64,000 bases of DNA from JBQTGK01 sp052400665 (GTDB taxonomy: Bacteria > Bacteroidota > Bacteroidia > Bacteroidales > Marinifilaceae). Positions 26,796 through 34,892 of this stretch are shown piece by piece; the first letter of the stretch is position 1; the number at the start of each line of letters is the position of its first letter. A program made the position numbers and the translations under genes. Location: assembly GCA_052400665.1 (NCBI GenBank), contig JBQTGK010000002.1, one strand, 5' to 3'. The notes under the pieces are model-generated. The model ran no database searches, was not told where the DNA came from, and saw nothing but the letters and a program-made list of their open reading frames with translations.

Positions 26796-28235
26796 ATGTA
26801 TAAATTTTTACCTCTGTGCTTTTTTGTTTTTTTAATGCTTGGTGCTTGTGTACCATACTTTAATCAACCAGTAACAGAACAGCGTGCCGAAATTGGAGCT
26901 GAAACTCCAGCAAGAAAAAATTTGGTTGGTTTACCTGAGCCCCGCGAGAAAATAGTGGCAGCAGTTTACAAGTTTAGGGATCAGACCGGACAGTATAAAG
27001 CATCGGAGACTGGAGCAAATTGGTCTACGGCCGTTACGCAAGGTACTACATCTATTTTGCTTAAAGCAATTGAAGAATCAGGATGGTTTATACCAATAGA
27101 ACGAGAAGGTTTATCTAATTTGCTTAACGAACGTAAGATTATACGATCTAGTCGTGCCAATTATGCCGGAAAAGATAGCAAATCACAATTATTGCCTCCT
27201 TTATTATTTGCAGGTATTGTATTAGAAGGGGGTGTAATTTCTTATGATGCTAATGTAATTACCGGAGGCGCAGGTTTAAGGTATTTTTCGGCTGGTGGAT
27301 CTGGTCAGTATCGTCAGGATAGAGTAACCGTTTATCTTCGTGCAATTTCCACAAGTAATGGGCGAATCCTAAAAACTGTATATACCTCAAAGATGATTCT
27401 TTCTCAGAAATTAGATGCCAGTATTTTTAGATACGTTAAATTTAAAAGACTACTTGAAGCTGAAACCGGATTTACATATAATGAGCCCTCCGAAATGGCG
27501 GTTAAAGAAGCCATTGAAAAAGCTGTTGAATCCTTAATTGTTGAGGGAGTTATTGAAGGACTTTGGGATCTTAAGAATCCGGAAGATATCGGTTCCGAAA
27601 TAATTACGAATTATGTAGAGGAAAAAGAAACAAATCAGGAATCTGATTTTTTCGATCAGTTAATAACCAAAAGACGTCATAAATTTGGTTTAGGATTTAA
27701 TACAGGATCCTGGTTATATATGGGTGACTATAGCCATACCGAAATGGAGGTAATGGGTGGGGTTTCCTTGTTGTACGATACACAATCTTTTATGCAATAT
27801 GGATTTAATTTAAGCAGGGGGGATTTGGCTACAACTGAACACTTTCAGAGTACTTATAATTCTTTAGATTTTACCGCAAAGTATAGATTGTTGCCATATA
27901 AGGATTGGACTCCTTATTTAGAAGGTGGAATTGGGGTGTTTTCTCAGCATGATAAATCATCTTTCACAATAGATTTATCTAATGCAATTCATGCTCAGGC
28001 AATGTATGGCGCAGGAATTGAGTTTCTTCTTAATGATAGATTTGGTTTAAATTTTTCAGTTTTAAATCATTATATATTTAGCGATGAGGTAGATGGCTTA
28101 AAACAAGGGCATTTTAACGATTACTTTTGGGAAGGAAAAATAGGTTTGAACTTTTATTTTGATAAACTATGGGATCGTAGTGCGAAAAAGAAAAATCGAA
28201 AAGAAAAGATTAGGAAAAAAGTTAAGAAAGAATAA
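26796..28235 (+). CDS. csgG: CsgG curli secretion channel fused to a C-terminal outer-membrane beta-barrel
   Basis: This 479-residue protein begins with a lipoprotein signal (FVFLMLGAC, lipidated Cys18). Residues about 19-270 are CsgG: VAAVYKFRDQTGQYK, LLKAIEESGWFIPIEREGL, LLNERKIIRSSR, LLFAGIVLEGGVISYDANV, RVTVYLRAIST and AIEKAVESLIVEGVIEGLW. E. coli CsgG is about 277 residues, so this protein has an extra 190. These form alternating amphipathic strands (HKFGLGFNTGSWLYMGDY, PYLEGGIGVF, AMYGAGIEFLLNDRFGLNFS, WEGKIGLNFYF) like an OmpA-type eight-strand barrel, ending in a very basic tail (KKKNRKEKIRKKVKKE). CsgG forms the nonameric outer-membrane curlin exporter. The barrel role is unknown. 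Confidence 0.92.
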   Translation: MYKFLPLCFFVFLMLGACVPYFNQPVTEQRAEIGAETPARKNLVGLPEPREKIVAAVYKFRDQTGQYKASETGANWSTAVTQGTTSILLKAIEESGWFIPIEREGLSNLLNERKIIRSSRANYAGKDSKSQLLPPLLFAGIVLEGGVISYDANVITGGAGLRYFSAGGSGQYRQDRVTVYLRAISTSNGRILKTVYTSKMILSQKLDASIFRYVKFKRLLEAETGFTYNEPSEMAVKEAIEKAVESLIVEGVIEGLWDLKNPEDIGSEIITNYVEEKETNQESDFFDQLITKRRHKFGLGFNTGSWLYMGDYSHTEMEVMGGVSLLYDTQSFMQYGFNLSRGDLATTEHFQSTYNSLDFTAKYRLLPYKDWTPYLEGGIGVFSQHDKSSFTIDLSNAIHAQAMYGAGIEFLLNDRFGLNFSVLNHYIFSDEVDGLKQGHFNDYFWEGKIGLNFYFDKLWDRSAKKKNRKEKIRKKVKKE

Positions 28236-28265
28236 TTGATATTAAACAATATGTATTGATTGAAG

Positions 28266-28297
28266 ACGGGTTGAATGTAAATTTGACCTGTTTTTTT
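28266..28297 (+). terminator. Terminator after csgG
   Basis: ACGGGT and ACCTGT (one G-T pair) form a short stem followed by seven T. It ends the csgEFG transcript and implies that the curlin genes have their own promoters. Confidence 0.65.
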
Positions 28298-28613
28298 ATG
28301 CGCTTAATTTAAATTTATAAGATATATTCTTTTGCTGATTTATAAGGGCTTGTTTAAGCTTTGTTTAATTTTATTTAACTATTAGATAGGTATTTATAAG
28401 TTTTGAATATTTTGATCAATATCTTTTTATGATTCGTCATTAAAATCTAATAATTAATGTAATCTAACATTATATTTCCAAATGAACTCTCTAAATTAGT
28501 TTTAGAATTAAAAACATAAATCATCAAATCGTTATTGTTTAATGTACAAAATTAATTAAAACAAACTATCGGGGAAACCCGATTTATTCACTTTAAACCT
28601 AAAAATTCAAACC
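28298..28613 (+). promoter_or_regulatory. Upstream region of the first curlin gene
   Basis: No gene is seen. The region holds the TTTAATTTTATTTAAC motif at 28364-28379, two TAATCTAA-like words between 28442 and 28470, a hairpin ATCGGG-GAAA-CCCGAT at 28568-28583 and ATTCACTTTAAA at 28586-28597, 16 bases before the ATG. No clear TTTG/TAnnTTTG promoter is present. Confidence 0.4.
28568..28583 (+). promoter_or_regulatory. GNRA-capped hairpin in the leader of the first curlin gene
   Basis: ATCGGG and CCCGAT form a perfect six-base stem closed by GAAA, a stable GNRA tetraloop in RNA. It ends 30 bases before the start codon and is the only GC-rich segment in the leader. It may affect mRNA stability or ribosome access. 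Confidence 0.45.
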
Positions 28614-30260
28614 ATGAAAAAGATTTTATTTGTCCTTGCGACAATTTTATTAACAGGAGCGTATTCTTTCGCTCAAATCAACCAATCAAACATCAACCAG
28701 ATTGGTATAGATAATTCAGCCGTTGTTCAACAGGTTGGTATTTTCAACATTAGTGATATTTATCAAGATGGATTTACGAATGATGCAACTGTCGATCAGT
28801 TGGGTATTATGAATATGTCTTTTCTTGAGCAAATTGGAGAAGGTAATGGATATTATGCCACTCAAGTAGAATCTAATTTTTCTACAGCCCTTCAATTAGG
28901 TTGGTTCAATAATGCTTATGTAGATCAAGTAGGAATGAACTCTTCTTACGTAACTCAATTTATCGCTGAATCAAACGATGCTTATGTAACTCAAAGAGGT
29001 TATTTTAATACATCTGTTATTGACCAATGGTTTAGTTATAAAGAATATGCTAACGTATTTCAGTGGGGACTTGGTAACGAAGCTAAAGTAACTCAATATG
29101 AAGGAATGTATGATGAGGCTTTAATTAGCCAATGGGGTATAGGTAACTATGCAAATATCTTGCAAGAAAGAACTTCTGATAATTATGCATTTGTTAGCCA
29201 AAATGGTGATTTAAATGTTGCTATGGTAGACCAATGGTTGGGATCTAATAATTCTGTAGAAATTGGACAAAACGGTTTTATGAATACAGCTTATGCTGAC
29301 CAATTTGGAGGAGAATCAAATGTTGCTTTAATTGGACAACAAGGTAAGTATAATATGGCTTACACTGGTCAGTTAGGTGGATGGTTAAATGGAATATCTG
29401 TAAACCAAAAAGGTAAAGCAAATACTGCTAGCGCTGTTCAGTTATATGGAATGTTGAATACAACATTAATTGATCAACAAGGAAGACATAATAATGCTGT
29501 AACTACTCAAGATGGTGGTTGGGGTAACTTAATTGATGTTGATCAAAAAGGCAGATGGAATGCAGCTTCTGTATATCAATACGAAGGTGGATTAAACTGG
29601 GCTTTAGTTTCTCAACAAGGAAGACGTAATACAGCAGGTGTTTATCAAGAAAATGGTTACTGGAATACAGCTGATGTATATCAACACGGAAAATGGAATG
29701 AAGCATCTATTTATCAGTTTGATGGTTCATTTAATACTGCTGAAATAGATCAGTACAAAAAAGGAAACGACGCTCTTATTAACCAAGTAGGTGGAGAATC
29801 AACTACTGCTTATATTGGACAAGAAGGTCGCTATAATAGTGCTGAGATTTATCAGGAAAACAATATTGGTAGTTATGCAGGTATAGCTCAGGTAGGTGAT
29901 CTTAATGATGCATATATCGAACAATTTGATACAGAACTTACCGCTGCTGGTATTATTCAGCTTGGTAATGGTAATGCTGCTGCAATTGGTCAATACAATT
30001 CAGATTATAGTATGGCTTTAATTGAACAAACAGGAGATTCTAATTATGCTACTTCTGTTCAAGCTGATGGAGTTATGAACAGCGCAACTACAACTCAGTT
30101 AGGTGACTATAATTATTCAACTACTATGCAAGTAGGTAATAACAATGTTGTTGATGTTTATCAAGCAGGTTACGGACATGCTTCTGTAGTTACTCAGTAT
30201 GGTAATGGAAACTCAGCTTCAGTAAGTCAGTACGATGCAGGAATGACTCCAGCACCATGA
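28614..30260 (+). CDS. Curlin-repeat amyloid subunit, first copy
   Basis: This 548-residue exported protein has a 21-residue signal peptide (KKILFVLATILLTGAYSFAQ). The remainder is built entirely of curlin half-repeats of 11 and 12 residues with the pattern G..N.A.V.Q, for example GRWNAASVYQY, GRRNTAGVYQE and GKWNEASIYQF. I count 46 such units, or 23 full turns, against ten strand units (five repeats) in E. coli CsgA. The Asn, Gln, Gly, Ala and Ser residues are those that stack in the curli amyloid. It should be secreted through CsgG and polymerise on the surface. It has its own terminator and a twin gene 336 bases downstream. Confidence 0.92.
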   Translation: MKKILFVLATILLTGAYSFAQINQSNINQIGIDNSAVVQQVGIFNISDIYQDGFTNDATVDQLGIMNMSFLEQIGEGNGYYATQVESNFSTALQLGWFNNAYVDQVGMNSSYVTQFIAESNDAYVTQRGYFNTSVIDQWFSYKEYANVFQWGLGNEAKVTQYEGMYDEALISQWGIGNYANILQERTSDNYAFVSQNGDLNVAMVDQWLGSNNSVEIGQNGFMNTAYADQFGGESNVALIGQQGKYNMAYTGQLGGWLNGISVNQKGKANTASAVQLYGMLNTTLIDQQGRHNNAVTTQDGGWGNLIDVDQKGRWNAASVYQYEGGLNWALVSQQGRRNTAGVYQENGYWNTADVYQHGKWNEASIYQFDGSFNTAEIDQYKKGNDALINQVGGESTTAYIGQEGRYNSAEIYQENNIGSYAGIAQVGDLNDAYIEQFDTELTAAGIIQLGNGNAAAIGQYNSDYSMALIEQTGDSNYATSVQADGVMNSATTTQLGDYNYSTTMQVGNNNVVDVYQAGYGHASVVTQYGNGNSASVSQYDAGMTPAP

Positions 30261-30298
30261 TTTTAATGAAATGATTTGATTGATTTATAATACATTTA

Positions 30299-30337
30299 AC
30301 CGCCAAATTGCTGAATTAACGCAGTTTGGCGGTTTTT
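30299..30337 (+). terminator. Strong terminator after the first curlin gene
   Basis: ACCGCCAAA and TTTGGCGGT form a nine-base stem extended by a further imperfect TTGCTG/CGCAG pairing, followed by TTTTT. Confidence 0.9.
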
Positions 30338-30596
30338 GCTATTTAAAGTTTTAAGGTAATTTAAACATTTGTTTAAATTTTTTTATTCTTTTTTAGATTT
30401 CTAAAGAGTTAGTTTTAAAAGAATACCGTTTAATCAATACTTATTTTGAGTTCATGTAAAAATTTAAGCTCTTCGACTTGCTTTTTCTTAATTTAGTTAA
30501 GGATCTAATTATCATTTATTAGATCATCTCAGAGCTCTTTACACTTATAGGTTAGGATTTTATTTTAATTCACTTTAAACTTTAAAAAAATCAACC
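30338..30596 (+). promoter_or_regulatory. Upstream region of the second curlin gene
   Basis: No gene is seen. It contains a perfect inverted repeat GATCTAAT, eight bases, ATTAGATC at 30502-30525, an AGAGCTCT palindrome just after it, and ATTCACTTTAAA at 30568-30579, 17 bases before the ATG. No clear housekeeping promoter is visible. Confidence 0.45.
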
Positions 30597-32243
30597 ATGA
30601 AAAAATTATTATTTTTAATAGTTGCCGTTGTGTTTGCAGCTTCTTCTGCATTTGCTCAGGTTAACTATTCAACAGTAGACCAGTTGGGTTTGGATAATAC
30701 AGCCAATGTAATCCAGGTGGGATGGTACAACAATAGTGATGTTGACCAAATGGGAATGTGGAACGATGCTGCAGTAGACCAGGATGGATACTTTAACATG
30801 TCTGATATTAATCAGTGGATGATGGGGAATTCGGCAATGGTTACTCAATTTGGTGTTCTTAATGTATCCTATGTAGATCAAATGGGGTTGTTTAATGCAG
30901 CTTATGTAGATCAAATGGGATTGCATAATATATCCAGGATTCTTCAAATGGGTATGATGAATTTTGCAGATGTTAGTCAGTATGGCTGGTTTAATATGTC
31001 ATATATTACTCAGTATGACTTTTTAAATAGTGCAGCTGTAATGCAAATGGGATTGGCAAACTTATCAGTAATTACTCAGGCTAATCACAATAATGTTGCT
31101 ATGGTAGACCAGTTTGGAATGTTTAACCAAAGTGATATTGTTCAGTTTGGAGCGATAAGTAATGCAACAGTATGGCAAATGGGAGAGAGCAATTATTCTA
31201 ATATTTTACAAATGCTTCCTATTTTTTCTAGTGCTACTGTATTACAGGATGGATATAGAAATAATTCTGATATCTATCAAAGAAGAGGTGCTTACAATAG
31301 TGCTTATGTAACCCAGCATGGAATGTATAATATGGCTCGCATAAATCAAATTAGAGGTGAGCTTAATAGTGCTACTATTGTTCAGCATTATATGAATAAT
31401 CGTGCTAGAGAAAGACAAGTTGATGGTTATGCAAACCTAGCTTTAATTCACCAAAATGGATTTTTGAACAGGGCTTCAACCTACCAAAGAGGTGGTGAAT
31501 ATAATAATGCCTACATTTATCAGGATGGAGATTTCAACTGGGCTCGCGCAGTTCAGATGGCTGGAGATAATAATATGTCTACAACTCATCAATTTGGAGT
31601 TAGAAACCGTGCTTTTGTGGAGCAAATTAATGAATCTGATGGAGTAGTGGATGTTACTCAGGAAGGTTATAGAAACTTTGCAGATGTAACTCAAAGAGGC
31701 GGCGATGGTGATATGGCTACCATAGATCAGTTTGGTACTGATCAGATGGCATATATTTCACAAATAGATGGAGCAAATAATGTTGCCACAGTAACACAGC
31801 AAGGTCATTTTAATTTAGGTATAGTTGATCAAATCGGTGGCGATGGTAATGAAGCTACTATAAGTCAGGCTAAAGTTGGAAACTTTGCATTTGTTGGTCA
31901 ATTTGGTGGCGGAGATTCCGACGCATTTATTACTCAGGATGGATGGTTAAATAGAGGTTGGGTATTCCAATTTGATCAAACAGGAAGTCTTGCAGAGATT
32001 ACACAGGATGGTGATTATAATGTTGGAGTTATTGGACAAATGGGTGGTGTAAATAATATCGCTCGAATTCTACAAACAGGAGAAAATAATACAGCATTAA
32101 CTTATCAGTGGGGTGATAATAATGACTCATTCGTAGAGCAAATTGGAAATGATCATTTTGGACAGGTTATACAGGATGGTAATGATAATTTTGCAAAAAC
32201 ACAGCAAGGTAATGTAGGTACTAGTTTTAGTACAGGACCATAA
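30597..32243 (+). CDS. Curlin-repeat amyloid subunit, second copy, Met-rich N-terminal third
   Basis: This 548-residue protein has a 21-residue signal peptide (KKLLFLIVAVVFAASSAFAQ) and again 46 curlin half-units, such as GYRNNSDIYQR, GMYNMARINQI and GWLNRGWVFQF. It is the same length and unit count as the first copy, but sequence identity between them is modest, so the match in size may be selected. The first seventeen or so units are unusually rich in methionine, often directly after the conserved Gln (VDQM, LQM, WQM), about 18 Met in 185 residues. The later units carry more Asp and Arg. It may be a second structural subunit or a CsgB-like nucleator. It has its own terminator. Confidence 0.92.
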   Translation: MKKLLFLIVAVVFAASSAFAQVNYSTVDQLGLDNTANVIQVGWYNNSDVDQMGMWNDAAVDQDGYFNMSDINQWMMGNSAMVTQFGVLNVSYVDQMGLFNAAYVDQMGLHNISRILQMGMMNFADVSQYGWFNMSYITQYDFLNSAAVMQMGLANLSVITQANHNNVAMVDQFGMFNQSDIVQFGAISNATVWQMGESNYSNILQMLPIFSSATVLQDGYRNNSDIYQRRGAYNSAYVTQHGMYNMARINQIRGELNSATIVQHYMNNRARERQVDGYANLALIHQNGFLNRASTYQRGGEYNNAYIYQDGDFNWARAVQMAGDNNMSTTHQFGVRNRAFVEQINESDGVVDVTQEGYRNFADVTQRGGDGDMATIDQFGTDQMAYISQIDGANNVATVTQQGHFNLGIVDQIGGDGNEATISQAKVGNFAFVGQFGGGDSDAFITQDGWLNRGWVFQFDQTGSLAEITQDGDYNVGVIGQMGGVNNIARILQTGENNTALTYQWGDNNDSFVEQIGNDHFGQVIQDGNDNFAKTQQGNVGTSFSTGP

Positions 32244-32254
32244 TTATTAAAAAT

Positions 32255-32288
32255 AATCAAGAAAGCTCTTAAATGAGTTTTCTTGATT
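32255..32288 (+). terminator. Terminator after the second curlin gene
   Basis: AATCAAGAAA and TTTCTTGATT form a ten-base stem extended by a CTC/GAG pairing, followed by TTATT. The T-run is weak. Confidence 0.65.
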
Positions 32289-32691
32289 TTATTATCTCAA
32301 ATTACGAATGCTCATGATGTTAAATGTGCAATTTTTTAGCTCTGGTTTTGCACTGTTAATTTAATGGGATAAATAGTGTTGTTAACAAGGTGTTTAGTAA
32401 AGGTAAATTATAATTGTTTTTTATCATTAATAAAAAGAGAATGAATTGTTAGCTCTTGGTTTTACTTGAATAAGAGTAAAGTATCTATCAAATTGATACT
32501 GGAATTCATTACAACAATAAGTTATTGGGAATAATAGGAGCTTTGAAATTACTGAAATAGAAAACAACAATAATGATTTAGTAACAAATTCACAATAAGT
32601 CTATTTTTGAAATCAAACATTTCAGTTTAGATGTGGTAATAATGGTATTTTAAAAGTGGTTTGTGAGTACAGAGCAGGTTTAAATTGATTG
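32289..32691 (+). other. Long intergenic stretch without a gene; possible noncoding transcript
   Basis: No open frame of note occurs on either strand. The stretch is followed by a separate good terminator (32692-32720) even though the previous gene already has its own, which suggests an independent short transcript. The words TTAGCTCTGGTTTT and TTAGCTCTTGGTTTT recur about 110 bases apart. No known RNA family was recognised. Confidence 0.3.
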
Positions 32692-32720
32692 GGGTGTCTT
32701 TAGGGGCATCCTTTTTTTTT
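32692..32720 (+). terminator. Terminator with no known upstream gene
   Basis: GGGTGTC and GGCATCC (two G-T pairs) form a seven-base stem followed by nine T. It lies about 120 bases before the csgH-like gene. Confidence 0.7.
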
Positions 32721-32839
32721 AACCTTTGATGAACTTTATGTTTTTTTTATTGTATTTATAGTATTTTAACCAAAATAGTATTGGTTTTAAGTTAACTATT
32801 CAATACATTTAAAATATGAAATAAAATGTTTTAAGCTTA

Positions 32840-33223
32840 ATGTTGAGATTTAAAATTATAGTATGCTTAATCTTTTGTTTGGTAGGATCTATAAATGCTG
32901 GAAATCAAATTAAAGAGTTTAAAACCTGGATAACAATTGAAGGTAAAATAAACAATTTAAATATTTCTGCAGAATTTCAAAATAATAGTAATAATACTAT
33001 GGTGGTTGATTATATTTTGAAAATAAATAAGCAGAGTAGGGTTGCTAGTTCTTCAACATTACAAAAGGGTAAATGTATTTCAAAAGGCGGAAACACGATT
33101 TCTTTTTCAGAATCGAGAATGAATCTTTCTGCGATGGACAATCTTTATGTAAGTCTGTTTGTTTATCACAATAAGAGGTTAATTGCTCAAGATTCTGTTG
33201 TTTTCCATGGGGATAATCTGTAA
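32840..33223 (+). CDS. csgH: CsgC/CsgH-like curli assembly chaperone
   Basis: This 127-residue exported protein has a signal peptide (LRFKIIVCLIFCLVGSINA) and an all-beta, Ig-like core. Its pattern VVDYILKINKQSR, SSSTLQKG, SFSESRMNLSAMDNLYVSLF then YHNKRLIAQDSV parallels the CsgC/CsgH family: a strand, a Ser-rich turn followed by Q, a short R.NLS segment and a long V..V strand. CsgC and CsgH keep curlin subunits from forming amyloid in the periplasm. The position directly after the curlin genes supports the call. Overall identity to known members is low, so the assignment rests on pattern and context. Confidence 0.75.
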   Translation: MLRFKIIVCLIFCLVGSINAGNQIKEFKTWITIEGKINNLNISAEFQNNSNNTMVVDYILKINKQSRVASSSTLQKGKCISKGGNTISFSESRMNLSAMDNLYVSLFVYHNKRLIAQDSVVFHGDNL

Positions 33224-33254
33224 ATTAAGAAAAATTAAAATAGCTAACTGGAAT

Positions 33255-34787
33255 ATGAATAAATTCTATGCACTCTTTGCACCAATTTTTACATTAATCA
33301 TGTCCATATCTTTATTCTCATGCAATGAGAGTACGGTTGATCCTGATTTGTATGGCTCAATTAGCGGTACTGTAAAAACATCAACCGGAAGTATCCCAAT
33401 GGAAGGGGTTACAATAACAACAAGTCCTGGAACATCATCAGTAATAACAAATGCCGAAGGTGTTTTTGATATAGGAGAAGTTCCTATAGGAGATTATGCA
33501 ATATCTGCAAAAAAGGAAGATTATACTTCGGAAAATATAAATATAAGTGTACGAGAAGATCAGAACGTAGTAATGGAAATTCTTATGCAGGTGGCACCAC
33601 TTGATTCGAGTATTCCAGATGAAATATTTTATGTTTCGCCTCTGGATATAGAAGAAGATGAAACAAAACTTAGTACCGAAGTAAAATTAACCTGGAATAA
33701 TGGTGAAACAGAAAAAGGAGATACTTTATATTTTGATGTAATTCTATTTGAAGGGGCAGATGATACAGAAGGAACTAAGTATGCTGAGAATATTTTGGAT
33801 ACTACCTTTACGGTTAAGGGCTTAAAATTTGAAACTACTTACTTGTGGAAAATTGAGGCTCAAAATAAAGAACTGGACAGGACCGAAGGAAAATTATGGC
33901 GATTTACTACTGAAGATTATCCATCAAATGGATACTTATTCGTAAAGGATTCTTTAGGTAGTCGCGATATCTATTCGTGGGATTTACAAGAAAATCATTT
34001 GATTCGTTTAACTAATCAGGGTGGAAGTGAGGTACAACCAAGGATATCTCCAAATGAGAAAAGTATTGCTTATTCTTCTAACGAATCAGGAGTGTATCAG
34101 ATATATACGATGGATACGAAAGGTGGAAATGTAACACAGGTCACGAGTCAACCCATTGCAGGATATCATAATGATGGTATTGGTTATACTTGGTCTCCAG
34201 ATGGAGATCAATTACTTTATGGACATTATGGAGATTTATATTCCATAAACTATAATGGAACTGGAGAATCAAAAATTGCTGATGCTCCTGTTGGGCGTCA
34301 TTTTAAGCAATGTGATTGGAGTGACCATTTTAATTTTTCCACACAAGAAAAAATTGCGGTTTTAACTCAAGGTGAAATGCCATATGATAATGAGATTTAT
34401 TTAATGGATCCTGATGGTTCTAATATGTTTTTATTGGTTGATAATTTAGAGGGAACTTTATCAAGTCCACATTTTTCACCCGATGGTAGTAAGATAATTT
34501 TTTCACTTGACAGTTTGTATGAAGATGATAACGGAAGACAGTTGGATGCAAAAATTTATAGTATTAATGTGGACGGAACCAACTTAACTAATCTGACTGG
34601 GACAAATAAAACTGCCGGAACAAATGATTTGCAGGCAAGATATTCAGAAACTGGAGGCAAAATTATTTTTATGAATGTTGCAAATGATGGTGAAGGTATT
34701 AAGTCGATTTGGACAATGGATACTGATGGTAGTAATAGAGAGAAACTAATTGACAATGCGGAAATGCCTGATTGGTATAATCCGTGA
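33255..34787 (+). CDS. Lipoprotein with carboxypeptidase-regulatory-like, Fn3-like and TolB-like propeller domains
   Basis: This 510-residue protein starts at the ATG at 33255, which gives a lipoprotein signal (FTLIMSISLFSC, Cys23). The upstream in-frame start has no signal peptide and overlaps csgH. Domains in order: a CarboxypepD-regulatory-like fold (about 33-110, YGSISGTVKTSTGSIPMEGV, GEVPIGDYAISAKKEDY), an Fn3-like domain (about 120-215, TTYLWKIEAQN) and a TolB/PD40-type propeller (about 220-505) with repeats such as PRISPNEKSIAYSSNESG, TWSPDGDQLLYG, HFSPDGSKIIFS and WTMDTDGSNRE. It is probably at the outer membrane. It follows csgH by 31 bases and likely shares its transcript. A curli anchor or assembly role is possible but unproven. 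Confidence 0.85.
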   Translation: MNKFYALFAPIFTLIMSISLFSCNESTVDPDLYGSISGTVKTSTGSIPMEGVTITTSPGTSSVITNAEGVFDIGEVPIGDYAISAKKEDYTSENINISVREDQNVVMEILMQVAPLDSSIPDEIFYVSPLDIEEDETKLSTEVKLTWNNGETEKGDTLYFDVILFEGADDTEGTKYAENILDTTFTVKGLKFETTYLWKIEAQNKELDRTEGKLWRFTTEDYPSNGYLFVKDSLGSRDIYSWDLQENHLIRLTNQGGSEVQPRISPNEKSIAYSSNESGVYQIYTMDTKGGNVTQVTSQPIAGYHNDGIGYTWSPDGDQLLYGHYGDLYSINYNGTGESKIADAPVGRHFKQCDWSDHFNFSTQEKIAVLTQGEMPYDNEIYLMDPDGSNMFLLVDNLEGTLSSPHFSPDGSKIIFSLDSLYEDDNGRQLDAKIYSINVDGTNLTNLTGTNKTAGTNDLQARYSETGGKIIFMNVANDGEGIKSIWTMDTDGSNREKLIDNAEMPDWYNP

Positions 34788-34811
34788 AAAATATACCATT
34801 GTAGAAGCAAG

Positions 34812-34837
34812 CATCTGTTTTTTTCAGGTGTTTTTTT
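34812..34837 (+). terminator. Terminator at the end of the curli cluster
   Basis: CATCTG and CAGGTG (one G-T pair) flank a T-rich loop and are followed by seven T on the plus strand. Confidence 0.6.
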
Positions 34838-34846
34838 ATGCACAAA

Positions 34847-34874
34847 AAAAGCTTTCCGAAACCGGAAAGCTTTT
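34847..34874 (-). terminator. Terminator of rplS
   Basis: AAAAGCTTTCCG and CGGAAAGCTTTT form a perfect 12-base stem with an AAAC loop. On the minus strand it is followed by a T-run. It probably works in both directions between convergent genes. Confidence 0.88.
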
Positions 34875-34892
34875 GTATTTTTTAGGTAAAGC

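Noticed and set aside
30327..30340. TGGCGG...TGC as a sigma-54 promoter for the second curlin gene
   Set aside because: Spacing is two bases too short and the bases belong to the terminator of the first curlin gene.
30669..30947. Minus-strand frame inside the second curlin gene
   Set aside because: It is a periodic shadow of the curlin repeats (recurring HLIYI words) with no independent support.
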